NCBI RefSeq assembly: GCF_019100565.1 | Contig: NZ_JAHRID010000007.1 | Coordinates: 22,039-86,038 of the forward strand | Source: Arsukibacterium indicum | GTDB taxonomy: Bacteria > Pseudomonadota > Gammaproteobacteria > Enterobacterales > Alteromonadaceae | Direction of reading: 5' to 3' | DNA length: 64,000 nucleotides | In this document: positions 1 to 12,227 of the stretch, in pieces | Layout: the number at the start of each line of letters is the position of its first letter | Position numbering within the stretch: position 1 is the stretch's first letter | Notes under the pieces: generated by a model | What the model was told of the DNA's origin: nothing | Databases searched by the model: none | Seen by the model: the letters and a program-made list of their open reading frames with translations, nothing else | Program-made: the position numbers and the translations under genes

Positions 1-85
1 ACAATCGCTTGCAAAGCGCCGTTTGACTTAAAAACCTCGGTTTTATACCGTTGCTGTGTGAGTTAATGCTATGGAGTAGCATGTT

Positions 86-511
86 ATGTTATGGCCTTTA
101 ATTAAAGACTCAGTGCCGGTAAAAGCTTTAGTGCTGCTGGTGTTAATGTTTCTGCTGTGGTGGTTTAACTGGTATACCGCTGGCGCGGCGCTGATACTGC
201 TTATTACCGACATTCTAATCACCTTAAGTATAACCCCGGCAAATAAGGGTGAGTTCGTCTTTAGCAAAGATATTCAAAAGCTGTTCTCTACTGATGGCAC
301 CTGGCTGCAAGTGGCAATGGAAAGAGCCAAAGTCAGTGATGTGAAAGAGCTCAATCTATATCAGCAGGACCAACTGGCTTACGTTGATTTCAAACTTAAC
401 GCTAACCTGCATGTGCGCTATAAGTTTCCGCTGCAACAATACCAGCCGTTTTTACTGTGGCTGCAAAACCATTTACCACAAACGCAAATAGTGACCAGTT
501 TAAAAAGCTAA
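86..511 (+). CDS. Small membrane protein of unknown function
   Basis: This 141-residue protein is not recognised. Residues about 11-30 (rich in V, L, M, W and F) and 32-50 (A, L, I) form two hydrophobic segments, so it is probably anchored in the inner membrane by a hairpin. The remaining 90 residues are soluble and mixed in charge. The chosen ATG follows a GGAG at 73-76 with 9-base spacing; another ATG at 81 is in a different frame. It is followed 94 bases later by a GAF-domain gene on the same strand, with no visible terminator between them. No function can be inferred. Confidence 0.7.
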   Translation: MLWPLIKDSVPVKALVLLVLMFLLWWFNWYTAGAALILLITDILITLSITPANKGEFVFSKDIQKLFSTDGTWLQVAMERAKVSDVKELNLYQQDQLAYVDFKLNANLHVRYKFPLQQYQPFLLWLQNHLPQTQIVTSLKS

Positions 512-605
512 GTTCTTTGTTGCAAATTGCTAATTGCAGTGGCAGCACTCACTCCTTTTGCTATGGTTGTGATTACCCTCTTTCTGTTCTGGACAACGCA
601 CGACT

Positions 606-1100
606 ATGACATCGCAGTTTTCAGCCAAACTTGATGAGCTTCACAGCGCTATTTACAACCCTGAGATCAATGAAAACGAAGCCCGCGAGCATTTGCTGCG
701 ATGCTGTTTAGACGGGCTGAAAATCCAGCAGGTCGGGCTGTGGCAGTTTGTTGACCATGACTTACTGCGCTGCCAGTTGCTGCTGGATAAAGACAATGGC
801 TTTTCCCAGGAAGCCTTGCTGGTCGATCGCTGGAGCTTTCCGGGTTATTTTGCCGCGCTGGATCAGAAGAAAGTTATCCGGGCGGTCGATGCCCTGAAAG
901 ACCCTGCCACCAAAGATCTCGCCGAGCTGTTTTTAAAACCTTTTAATATTAAATCGTTACTCGATGTACCTATTTATCACGGTGACAAAGCGACCGGTAT
1001 CATCTGTTGTGAACAAACAGCGGTTATTAAACGCTGGACGGAGGAAGAGGTAGCCTTTGTCGTGGCGGTAGCTGATATTTACCGTTCACGCTTTAGTTAA
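606..1100 (+). CDS. GAF-domain protein
   Basis: This 164-residue soluble protein is made almost entirely of one GAF-like sensor domain. The pattern includes an N-terminal helix, a core strand VGLWQFV near residue 42, a loop region, and the C-terminal strand pair LLDVPIYHGDKATGIICCEQ near residues 117-136, followed by a terminal helix. GAF domains bind small ligands or act as redox or regulatory modules, but no output domain is attached here. It is a stand-alone GAF protein and its ligand is unknown. A free-methionine-R-sulfoxide reductase role is conceivable, but I cannot confirm the required cysteine arrangement. Confidence 0.75.
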   Translation: MTSQFSAKLDELHSAIYNPEINENEAREHLLRCCLDGLKIQQVGLWQFVDHDLLRCQLLLDKDNGFSQEALLVDRWSFPGYFAALDQKKVIRAVDALKDPATKDLAELFLKPFNIKSLLDVPIYHGDKATGIICCEQTAVIKRWTEEEVAFVVAVADIYRSRFS

Positions 1101-1187
1101 GGCGTTTTGCCGCGTTGCACTGGCGCCGTAGCTAAAGCCTTGGCACACTGGTGCCCATGCCCCCTGTATAATCTGAAAGGACTTACC

Positions 1188-2771
1188 ATGCGCCTGCTGT
1201 CTAGCATCTTATTGCTGTTTATCAGCACCAGTTGTTTGCCTGTGTTAGCAAATACCCCTGAACGTACACCATCTGCGCCTGAGCGCATTCAAGGTGAAGG
1301 GGACGGCCCCTATAAACGGTTAATTTTACGCGGCGGCATCTTAATCAGTGGTGAAGGCGCGCCCGCTATTGGCCCGGTGGATATTGTCATTGAAAACGAC
1401 CGGATCAGTCAGGTTACCGTTGTCGGTTACCCCGATGTACCGGTGCTGGCCGGCGGCCGGCCGGTTGCAAAAGACGGTGACACCGAAATGGATGTCAGCG
1501 GTATGTATATTTTGCCCGGTTTTATTGATATGCATGGCCACATTGGTGGCTCTGCTAATGGTATTCCGGCTGAGTACGTGTTTAAACTCTGGTTGGCACA
1601 TGGCATTACCACGGTGCGGGAACCCGGTAGTTTTAATGGCCTGGCCTGGACCTTGAAACATGTGAAAGCCTCGGCAGAGAACCAGATAGTGGCACCACGA
1701 ATTGTGCCTTATGTCGGTTTTGGTCAGGGCTTGGCGCAAGCGGTGTTTAACCCGGAGCAGGCCCGCAAATGGGTGCGCGATATTAAAAAGGCCGGTGCAG
1801 CCGGTATTAAATTTTTTGGTGCCACCCCGGGTATTATTGCCGCTGCGCTGGAGGAAGCAAATAAACAACAACTGGGTACCATGATGCACCACGCCCAGCT
1901 GAATGTCGCCCGTACCAATGTACTGGACAGTGCGCGAATGGGTTTAGGCTCAATGGAACATTGGTATGGTTTGCCAGAAGCATTGTTCACCGGTCAGACT
2001 ATTCAGAATTATCCGGCAAATTATAATTACCAGAATGAACAGGACCGTTTTGGCGCCGCAGGCGAATTGTGGCGTCAGGCTGCCAAACCAGGTTCAGAGA
2101 AGTGGAATGCAGTGCGCGATGAGTTAATTGCGCTCGATTTTACCATTAACCCCACTCTTACTATTTACGAGGCCAGCCGCGATGCCGCAGCACAGCGCAA
2201 CGCCGAGTGGCACCAGCAGTATACCCTGCCGACGCTGACTAAATTTTTTACCCCCAGCCGCTATGCCCATGGTTCTTACTGGTTTGACTGGACCACTGAC
2301 CATGAAATTGCCTGGCGGGAAAACTACCGGATTTGGATGCAGTTTTTAAATGACTATAAAAACCATGGTGGCCGGATCACCGTCGGCTCCGATGCCGGTT
2401 ATATCTATAAAATATACGGCTTTGCCTTTGTTCAGGAGCTGGAGCTGCTGCGCGAAGCGGGTTTTAATGCGCTGGAAGTGGTTCAGGCTGCCACCCTTAA
2501 TGGCGCTCTCGCCCTTGGGCTGGAGCAGGATATTGGCAGCGTTGTGCCGGGTAAAAAAGCCGATTTAGTTATCGTTGCTGAAAACCCGCTGGCAAATTTT
2601 AAAGTATTATATGGTACCGGCCACTACCGGCTAAATACAGACAATCAGGCTGTGCGTACCCAGGGCGTGCGTTACACCATTAAAGACGGCATCGTGTATG
2701 ACGCGCAGCTACTGCTGGCTGATGTGCGGAATTTGGTTGCGCTGGCAAAGCAACAGGAAACCAAACCGTAA
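1188..2771 (+). CDS. Secreted metal-dependent amidohydrolase
   Basis: This 527-residue protein belongs to the amidohydrolase superfamily (imidazolonepropionase/prolidase-like branch). The N-terminus has a signal peptide ending in LPVLA. The HxH metal motif lies in DMHGHIGG, a candidate carboxylated lysine in AGIKFFG, further metal histidines in MMHHAQ and SMEHWYG, and the catalytic Asp in TVGSDAGY. A C-terminal beta segment (GKKADLVIV) completes the composite barrel. The reading frame is open from 1107, but the ATG at 1188 is preferred because it has AAAGG 7 bases upstream and begins the signal peptide. The substrate is unknown; related secreted enzymes act on peptides or small amides. A weak terminator follows. 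Confidence 0.85.
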   Translation: MRLLSSILLLFISTSCLPVLANTPERTPSAPERIQGEGDGPYKRLILRGGILISGEGAPAIGPVDIVIENDRISQVTVVGYPDVPVLAGGRPVAKDGDTEMDVSGMYILPGFIDMHGHIGGSANGIPAEYVFKLWLAHGITTVREPGSFNGLAWTLKHVKASAENQIVAPRIVPYVGFGQGLAQAVFNPEQARKWVRDIKKAGAAGIKFFGATPGIIAAALEEANKQQLGTMMHHAQLNVARTNVLDSARMGLGSMEHWYGLPEALFTGQTIQNYPANYNYQNEQDRFGAAGELWRQAAKPGSEKWNAVRDELIALDFTINPTLTIYEASRDAAAQRNAEWHQQYTLPTLTKFFTPSRYAHGSYWFDWTTDHEIAWRENYRIWMQFLNDYKNHGGRITVGSDAGYIYKIYGFAFVQELELLREAGFNALEVVQAATLNGALALGLEQDIGSVVPGKKADLVIVAENPLANFKVLYGTGHYRLNTDNQAVRTQGVRYTIKDGIVYDAQLLLADVRNLVALAKQQETKP

Positions 2772-2791
2772 GTCTTAAACTATGTATGCAG

Positions 2792-2812
2792 AAGGGCAGG
2801 CTGCGCCCTTTT
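2792..2812 (+). terminator. Probable terminator of the amidohydrolase gene
   Basis: The arms AAGGGC (2792-2797) and GCCCTT (2805-2810) enclose a 7-base loop and run into a short T tract. The T tract is short, so termination may be partial. Confidence 0.5.
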
Positions 2813-2996
2813 GCATTTGCCCGCTCTTTATTCATTTACAGTTCATGCTCATCTTTTACACTCCTTTTTATTAATTGAAATGCAATAATTTTGTTTCAAA
2901 TACAAGGTACTGGCTCGCCGTTTTAACTGGTGTGCCCGCCTTGCGTATTTACGTTGTGCAAAATTACCAAAATGACTATATGGAGCCTGACCTGCT

Positions 2997-3413
2997 ATGG
3001 AATCGCTAAAGAATAAATCCTCCCATCGTTACAAATTCCCTGCTGCAGTCCTGTTAGTGCCGTTGTTCAGTACAGCGCTGCTATGGCAGCAAGCCGCTTA
3101 TGCAACAACCCCTGTCTCAGTGCCAGATGAGCCTGTTATTCTGGAGCGGGCAGAACCCCGCTATCCGGTGCAGGCTGCTTCTGATGGCGTACAGGGCTTT
3201 GTTGAATTACAGTTTAATGTTGAGGCTGATGGCTCAACCAGCAACATTCAAGTTATTGAAGCAAAACCCAAGCGGGTGTTCGAACAGGAAGCAATAAGGG
3301 CATTGGCACGCTGGAAATACCAACCCGCAGCTACTGACTCTGCCAATCAGAATGTCGTAGTAACAATTGACTTCAGTCTCAGGTCGCATCTGGCCCAAAC
3401 CCTGAGTAAATAG
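2997..3413 (+). CDS. Periplasmic protein with TonB C-terminal domain
   Basis: This 138-residue protein has a signal peptide or anchor (hydrophobic residues about 15-35, AYA before the mature part). The rest is essentially one TonB C-terminal domain: the motif EPRYPVQA, then GFVELQFNVEADGS, and EAIRALARWKYQPA near the end. Such domains contact TonB boxes of outer-membrane receptors or act in periplasmic energy coupling. The long proline-rich linker of true TonB is missing, and no exbB or exbD is nearby. It is therefore more likely a short TonB-family accessory protein than the main energy transducer. GGAG at 2982-2985 is 11 bases before the ATG. Confidence 0.75.
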   Translation: MESLKNKSSHRYKFPAAVLLVPLFSTALLWQQAAYATTPVSVPDEPVILERAEPRYPVQAASDGVQGFVELQFNVEADGSTSNIQVIEAKPKRVFEQEAIRALARWKYQPAATDSANQNVVVTIDFSLRSHLAQTLSK

Positions 3414-3513
3414 CCCGGCTGACGTGATTATCTACATCTGACGCAGGGCATTACTAATGTTGTTATTGCTACAGTACTACCTTTGTATGCTAGGATGAAT
3501 AAAAAAGGGGGTA

Positions 3514-4572
3514 GTGCTGTTGCAGGTAACTCTTAACAAGGATAGTGCTCAGCAAGCTGAAAAAATTGATGCCAGACGCCGGCGTTATATTTTATCTTTT
3601 GTCAGTTATATTACCTCTGTTGTCATGTTTATCTATGGTTTTAAAAACCTCGGTGGTGAAATTGCCTTACTGCCTGTGATCTTGTTTGGCACTGGCGCTA
3701 CCTTTCTTATTAATATCAGTTACTTCCGCTGGTCTGGCAATTTAAACCTGGCTTGTAATATTGAAGCTGTGCTGGTCGGTTTTTTTGTACTTGCCCTGGT
3801 ATATCAGGGTGGCTTTAATAATACCGCCCTTTACTGGGTGTTCCCTTTCCCGGCTATTCTGTTTGGCTTACTTGGAGTAAAGAAAGCGCTGTTAAGCAAT
3901 GCATTACTACTAACTGTACTGGGGGTAATGCTATTCATACCGGACCTTATTTTGGCTGACTATAAAGAAGCCGAGGCCAGCCGGTTTATTGCATCACTGC
4001 TTATCGTCATTATTGTCTGCTGGATTAACGATCACTACCGGGAGCGTAGTCATGAAGCGATGGACTTACTGCAACAGAGTAAAGAAGTACAGGCCAATAC
4101 TGACCCGCTAACCTTATTACTTAACCGCAGGTTTATTGATTCATCGCTGAACATTAATTTGCAACAGCAAGCTGACGCCTTTCTGCCGATGGCAGTTATT
4201 ATTTGCGATATTGACCACTTTAAACAACTGAACGACCAACATGGCCATGCCGCAGGTGATGCTGTTTTACGCCACCTCGCCAATTTATTTCGACGTAATC
4301 TGCGACAGCAGGATATTGCCTGTAGGATAGGCGGCGAAGAGTTTCTGTTTTTTCTGCCTAAAACCAATACTGACGACGCCATGCTGGTTGCTGAGAAAAT
4401 ACGCCAGGCTTTGCTGGATCACCCGCTACAACTTGGCAAACTGGCACTGCCGGTGAGTGCCAGCTTTGGGGTTGCAGGTTGCAACGACAGCACCAGTCTT
4501 GCTGCCGCTATAGAACACGCCGATAAGCAATTGTACCTGGCAAAACATAGCGGCCGTAACCTGGTGTGCTAA
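3514..4572 (+). CDS. Membrane-bound diguanylate cyclase (GGDEF)
   Basis: This 352-residue protein has an N-terminal membrane domain of about six hydrophobic segments (residues roughly 27-180) followed by a GGDEF domain (about 195-350). The active-site motif is GGEEF at about 273-277. An RxxD inhibitory site (RQQD) lies five residues before it, so the enzyme is probably active and product-inhibited. It should make c-di-GMP from two GTP at the inner membrane. The start is uncertain: GTG at 3514 is very close to the purine run AAAAAAGGGGG, and TTG at 3520 has better spacing. Its stop codon overlaps the stop of the convergent gene at 4569. The sensory input is unknown. Confidence 0.85.
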   Translation: MLLQVTLNKDSAQQAEKIDARRRRYILSFVSYITSVVMFIYGFKNLGGEIALLPVILFGTGATFLINISYFRWSGNLNLACNIEAVLVGFFVLALVYQGGFNNTALYWVFPFPAILFGLLGVKKALLSNALLLTVLGVMLFIPDLILADYKEAEASRFIASLLIVIIVCWINDHYRERSHEAMDLLQQSKEVQANTDPLTLLLNRRFIDSSLNINLQQQADAFLPMAVIICDIDHFKQLNDQHGHAAGDAVLRHLANLFRRNLRQQDIACRIGGEEFLFFLPKTNTDDAMLVAEKIRQALLDHPLQLGKLALPVSASFGVAGCNDSTSLAAAIEHADKQLYLAKHSGRNLVC

Positions 4573-4928
4573 ACGGTTAACTTTGCCACAGCCAGTTCCA
4601 GCCTTTTCAGTTCACGCAATGTGGAGCTACGGTTGGTTTCCATCCATATCCACATTTTAGTACCGACCTGTGCCTGGAATGCCAGTAGTAGTAGCACGCC
4701 CCAGAATAGTTGTTGTTCCGGCTCTGCGGTAAAAAAATGGAAGCCGCAATAAAAAATTGCCACGGCCAGTAAGGTTGCCAGTATATAAGCAATTATCATA
4801 ATGCTGCCCAACCCGCCTTTAAAGCCAGAGGCTAATACTTTTTCAAGCCCCTGCTCTTCCCGCATTAATTTATCCAGCTCAGCTGCCTGCTTCGCTAATT
4901 GCTTTTTAATATCGTGGTCAATGGTCAT
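4569..4928 (-). CDS. Small membrane protein linked to ECF sigma factor (DUF6768-like)
   Basis: This 119-residue protein has a charged N-terminal helix (residues 1-35, probably coiled) and two hydrophobic segments (about 42-63 and 73-90), then a basic C-terminal tail. It lies 40 bases downstream of an ECF sigma factor gene on the same strand, with a good GAGGAG ribosome site. The layout resembles DUF6768 proteins encoded beside sigma factors, but I am going by general pattern. It may act as a membrane partner or anti-sigma factor; that is inference from context only, because no ZAS or HExxH anti-sigma motif is visible. Confidence 0.7.
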   Translation of the reverse strand: MTIDHDIKKQLAKQAAELDKLMREEQGLEKVLASGFKGGLGSIMIIAYILATLLAVAIFYCGFHFFTAEPEQQLFWGVLLLLAFQAQVGTKMWIWMETNRSSTLRELKRLELAVAKLTV

Positions 4929-4968
4929 AAGCTACTCCTCGTTGTGTTTGTAAGAACTATTTCACTTG

Positions 4969-5502
4969 CTATTGCAGGTGCTGTTGCAACTGCTGTCGCG
5001 CCCGGTGCAAGCGTGATTTAACCGTACCGATGGGTATTTCAACAATTAACGCGATCTGGCTTAGTTCCAGCTCATGCAAATAATGCAACTGCAACACCAA
5101 CCGTTCATCTGCCGCCAGCATCGCCAGTGCTTTACGTAAGTCGCTGTTATCAGCATGCTGCTGAGCGTAATCCGGTCCGAGGCCGGATATTGGTTCAGCG
5201 TCATCGATTGACTGCTGCTTTCGGCTCGCCGCCTGCTTCTGATAATCCAGCACTTCCCAACGCACTGCCCGATATAGCCAGCTGGTAAATACTGCCGGGT
5301 CATTTAAGCGGGTAATTCGCCGGCTTACTTTCAACCAGACGTTTTGCACCAGATCTTCCGCCACTGCCGGGTTAGCCAGTAAATAGGCTGCGAACCGGCG
5401 CAAATCACGATGATAATGCTGATATAACAAGGCAAAAGCGCGTTTGTCGCCGTCTTGCATGGCCATCACCAGTAAATGAAGTTGCGCCTGCTGCATTTTC
5501 AC
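4969..5502 (-). CDS. ECF-type RNA polymerase sigma factor
   Basis: This 177-residue protein has the two-domain layout of extracytoplasmic-function sigma factors. Region 2 lies at about residues 20-90 and includes the -10 recognition helix EDLVQNVWLKV. Region 4 lies at about 118-172 and contains the helix-turn-helix IALIVEIPIGTVKSRLHRAR. Regions 1 and 3 are absent, as expected. It directs RNA polymerase to a small alternative promoter set and is probably held in check by the membrane protein encoded just downstream. The ATG at 5502 has GGGTGAAA upstream. The signal it responds to is unknown. Confidence 0.9.
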   Translation of the reverse strand: MKMQQAQLHLLVMAMQDGDKRAFALLYQHYHRDLRRFAAYLLANPAVAEDLVQNVWLKVSRRITRLNDPAVFTSWLYRAVRWEVLDYQKQAASRKQQSIDDAEPISGLGPDYAQQHADNSDLRKALAMLAADERLVLQLHYLHELELSQIALIVEIPIGTVKSRLHRARQQLQQHLQ

Positions 5503-5605
5503 CCTTAATGTTGTTTTACCGTTAAAAGACGACGCTAAGTATTACCAGGTTCACGCTAAGCCAGGTTTATTTTTCTGACAGTGTGGTAACTTCCCTTATC
5601 AGGCA

Positions 5606-5634
5606 AATAAAAAAGCCAGCGGTTAAGCTGGCTT
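5606..5634 (-). terminator. Terminator of the glyQ-glyS operon
   Basis: Arms AAGCCAGC (5613-5620) and GCTGGCTT (5627-5634) form a perfect 8 bp stem. In minus-strand RNA it is followed by a U-rich run, directly after the glyS stop. Confidence 0.8.
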
Positions 5635-5659
5635 AGTTAATTGACGGGGCGCTTCGTTA

Positions 5660-7717
5660 TTACTGTAATACCGAGATATCGGCCACTTGAAGGAATAATT
5701 CCCGTAACTGTTGCAACAATGCAAGGCGGTTAAAACGCACTGCGTTATCGTCAGCATTTACCATTACCTGGTCAAAAAAGCTGTCGATCACACTGCGCAT
5801 ACCGGCTAAATGGGCCAGGCTGTCGCGGTAGCTGTGCCCTTCTGCCTGATATGCATGTTCGGCAGTAATCGCCTGATAAAGCGCCTGCTCTGCGGACTCT
5901 TGCAGTAAGTTAGTGCTTACTTGCACTGGTATATCGTCAGTTACTTTCGCCAGAATATTAGCCACTCGCTTATTGGCCGCAGCCAGCGCTGCTGCTGCAT
6001 CCAGCTTACTGAATTCGGCCACGGCGCTTACCCGCTTGTCAAAGTCACTCGGGCTGGTTGGCCGGCGCGCCAGAACCGCCTGAATAACATCGACTGAATA
6101 GCCTTCGTCCTGATACCAGGCGCGGAACCGCCCCAGCATAAAGTCCAGTACTTCTTCAGCCACCTTAGCATTAGTTAACTTATTGCCGAAAGTCTGCTGG
6201 CTAAAGGCAATAATATCTACCAGATCTAAAGGTAGTTGCTTTTCAACCATAATCCGCAGTGCGCCTATAGCAGCCCGGCGAAGCGCAAACGGGTCTTTAT
6301 CACCTTTTGGTGTCTGACCAATGCCAAAAATACCGACCAAAGTATCCAGCTTATCGGCTATTGCCACCGAAGCGCCTTCCTGCCTGCTTGGTAGCTGATC
6401 GCCGGCGAAGCGCGGCATATACTGCTCGTTCAGTGCCAGGGCAACGGCTTCATCTTCACCATCCAGCCGTGCATAGTGCATACCCATAATGCCCTGCACT
6501 TCCGGAAACTCGCCAACCATATTGGTCATTAAATCGGTTTTCGATAGCAAACCGGCCCGCTCGGCAGCGGCCTGGTCGGCGCCGATTTTGGCTGCAATAA
6601 AGCCGGCAACTTTGCTGATGCGCTCTGATTTTTCTGCCAGCGTGCCAAGTTGCTGCTGGAACAACACCGTTTTTAAACTATCCAGCCGGTGTTCCAGTTT
6701 GGTTTTACGGTCGGTTTTAAAGAAAAACTCAGCATCAGCCAGCCGTGGCCGGACGACTTTTTCATTGCCACTGATAATTTGCTGCGGGTCTTTGCTTTCG
6801 ATATTGGTGACAAAGATAAACTTATTGATTAACTTGCCTTGCTTATCCAGCAATGGGAAGTACTTCTGATTATCTTTCATCGTTGAAATTAATGGTTCAG
6901 CAGGTACCTGCAAAAAGCTTTCTTCGAAACTGCCCACTAAAATTACCGGCCATTCCACCAAAGAGGCCACTTCTTCCAGCAAAGCATCATCCATTTGGGC
7001 TGTGGCATTTAAGCTATCTGCTGTGGCTTTAACCTGTTGGGCGATAGTGGCTTTGCGCTGCTGATAATCAGCCACCACATACGCTTGCTGTAAAGTGGGC
7101 AAATAAGCATCAGCATTGGCAATTTCAACCAATGCAGGTGCATGGAAGCGGTGGCCATAGCTCTTATTACTGCTACTACGGCCTAAAATAGTGGCAGGCA
7201 CGACCTCATTGCCATATAGCATAACAATAGTATGCACTGGGCGGATAAACTCTGCATCTGAGTTGCCCCAACGCATTGGCCGGGCAATCGGTAACTTGGC
7301 CAGGGCAGTTTTAATCACGTCTGCCAGTAAGTCAGTTGTATTCTGGCCCTTTTGCAATTGTTTGTGCAGCAGCCAGGCACCTTTATCGGTTTCCAGTCGC
7401 TCAGCCTCCTCAATACTGATCCCGCAGCCTGCAGCCCAACCCTGGGCAGCTTTTGTTGGCTTACCATCAGCATCGAAAGCAGCAGCAATAGCCGGGCCGC
7501 GCTTCTCGACAACTTTGTCGCTCTGGCTGGCAGCCAGGCCATTAACCCGCACTGCTAAGCGCCGCGGTGCGGCGTACCAGACTATGTCGTCATGGTTTAA
7601 CTCTTGTTTAGCCAGCTCTGCAGCAATATTATCAGCAAAAGCGGTAGCAAGCGTTTTCAGTGCCTTCGGTGGTAACTCTTCGGTGCCAATTTCTACCAGA
7701 AAATCCTGAGCGCTCAT
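5660..7717 (-). CDS. glyS: Glycyl-tRNA synthetase beta subunit
   Basis: This 685-residue protein is the beta chain of the bacterial alpha2beta2 glycyl-tRNA synthetase. It is needed for tRNA binding and full glycylation of tRNA-Gly. The N-terminus ([15 protein letters not shown]) is the family hallmark. The central HD-like region and the C-terminal anticodon-binding domain (ending with [17 protein letters not shown]) are intact, and the length is close to E. coli GlyS (689). Its ATG overlaps the glyQ stop by 4 bases, so the two subunits are translationally coupled. It is expected to be essential. Confidence 0.97.
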   Translation of the reverse strand: MSAQDFLVEIGTEELPPKALKTLATAFADNIAAELAKQELNHDDIVWYAAPRRLAVRVNGLAASQSDKVVEKRGPAIAAAFDADGKPTKAAQGWAAGCGISIEEAERLETDKGAWLLHKQLQKGQNTTDLLADVIKTALAKLPIARPMRWGNSDAEFIRPVHTIVMLYGNEVVPATILGRSSSNKSYGHRFHAPALVEIANADAYLPTLQQAYVVADYQQRKATIAQQVKATADSLNATAQMDDALLEEVASLVEWPVILVGSFEESFLQVPAEPLISTMKDNQKYFPLLDKQGKLINKFIFVTNIESKDPQQIISGNEKVVRPRLADAEFFFKTDRKTKLEHRLDSLKTVLFQQQLGTLAEKSERISKVAGFIAAKIGADQAAAERAGLLSKTDLMTNMVGEFPEVQGIMGMHYARLDGEDEAVALALNEQYMPRFAGDQLPSRQEGASVAIADKLDTLVGIFGIGQTPKGDKDPFALRRAAIGALRIMVEKQLPLDLVDIIAFSQQTFGNKLTNAKVAEEVLDFMLGRFRAWYQDEGYSVDVIQAVLARRPTSPSDFDKRVSAVAEFSKLDAAAALAAANKRVANILAKVTDDIPVQVSTNLLQESAEQALYQAITAEHAYQAEGHSYRDSLAHLAGMRSVIDSFFDQVMVNADDNAVRFNRLALLQQLRELFLQVADISVLQ

Positions 7718-8640
7718 TTGGCCTCCTGCTGTGATGACTGGTCTTTTTTACATAGCGGAAAGCCAAGTTTCTCGCGGCTGGCAAAATAGGCTTCCGCGCA
7801 GGCCTTAGCTAAAGTACGCACCCGCAGGATATAGCGCTGGCGCTCGGTGACCGAAATTGCATGGCGGGCGTCTAACATATTAAAAGCATGGGAGGCTTTC
7901 ATGACTTTTTCATAAGCTGGCAACGCCAGACCTTGTTCTATCAGGTAATGGCTTTCTTTCTCACACTGGTCAAACTGAGCGAACAGCGCCGGCACATCAG
8001 CATGCTCAAAATTGTAGGTAGATTGCTCTACTTCGTTCTGATGGAACACGTCACCGTAAGTTACCCGGCCTAACGGACCGTCGGTCCACACCAAATCATA
8101 GATAGAATCGACACCCTGAATGTACATCGCTAAGCGTTCTAAGCCGTAGGTAATCTCACCGGTTACCGGCCGGCATTCCAGCCCTCCTACCTGCTGGAAA
8201 TAAGTAAACTGGGTTACTTCCATGCCGTTTAACCAAACTTCCCAGCCCAGCCCCCAGGCACCCAGGGTTGGCGATTCCCAGTTATCTTCTACAAAGCGGA
8301 TATCATGCACCAGGGTATCAATGCCTAATTCACGCAACGAGCCTAAGTACAGCTCCTGAATATTGTCTGGCGACGGCTTTAAAATTACCTGAAACTGATA
8401 GTAATGCTGCAACCGGTTCGGGTTTTCACCATAACGGCCATCGGTAGGCCGGCGGCATGGCTGGACATAAGCCACATTAGTTGGTTCTGGCCCTAATGAG
8501 CGTAAAAAGGTCATCGGGTGGAAAGTTCCGGCACCCACTTCTAAATCCAGCGGCTGGACAATAACACAGCCCTGACGCGCCCAGTAATCCTGCAGGGCTA
8601 AGATCAGGCCCTGAAAGGTTTTAATATCATATTTATGCAT
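7714..8640 (-). CDS. glyQ: Glycyl-tRNA synthetase alpha subunit
   Basis: This 308-residue catalytic subunit (class IIc synthetase) activates glycine with ATP. Family features are the N-terminal [18 protein letters not shown], the motif-2 region [21 protein letters not shown] and the conserved WYL-like core around [21 protein letters not shown] (only parts quoted). The length matches E. coli GlyQ (303) plus a short tail. It is the first gene of the glyQ-glyS pair and starts 64 bases after the gyrB stop, so read-through from gyrB is not relevant: both are on the minus strand with gyrB upstream. Confidence 0.97.
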   Translation of the reverse strand: MHKYDIKTFQGLILALQDYWARQGCVIVQPLDLEVGAGTFHPMTFLRSLGPEPTNVAYVQPCRRPTDGRYGENPNRLQHYYQFQVILKPSPDNIQELYLGSLRELGIDTLVHDIRFVEDNWESPTLGAWGLGWEVWLNGMEVTQFTYFQQVGGLECRPVTGEITYGLERLAMYIQGVDSIYDLVWTDGPLGRVTYGDVFHQNEVEQSTYNFEHADVPALFAQFDQCEKESHYLIEQGLALPAYEKVMKASHAFNMLDARHAISVTERQRYILRVRTLAKACAEAYFASREKLGFPLCKKDQSSQQEAK

Positions 8641-8666
8641 GCGCTGCTAACTCGCTAAAATGACTG

Positions 8667-8682
8667 AGGGGCCGCAGCCCCT
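8667..8682 (-). terminator. Possible weak terminator after gyrB
   Basis: The arms AGGGGC and GCCCCT enclose a 4-base loop (CGCA) between gyrB and glyQ. No U tract follows directly in minus-strand RNA, so this may instead be an attenuating or stabilising hairpin. Confidence 0.3.
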
Positions 8683-8704
8683 GTCTTGTTATCTGGTAAA
8701 AAAA

Positions 8705-12224
<3,520 letters not shown>

Positions 12225-12227
12225 ATG

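Noticed and set aside
1107..1187. N-terminal extension of the amidohydrolase from 1107
   Set aside because: The signal peptide begins at ATG 1188 with a ribosome site; the extra 27 residues have no support.
1341..1892. Long minus-strand frame of 183 codons across the amidohydrolase gene
   Set aside because: It runs entirely antisense to a well-supported gene, lacks a ribosome site and domain pattern, and has the composition expected of a shadow frame.
7191..7709. 172-codon plus-strand frame antisense to glyS
   Set aside because: The sense strand encodes a clear glyS; the frame begins and ends inside it and shows serine/alanine-rich shadow composition.
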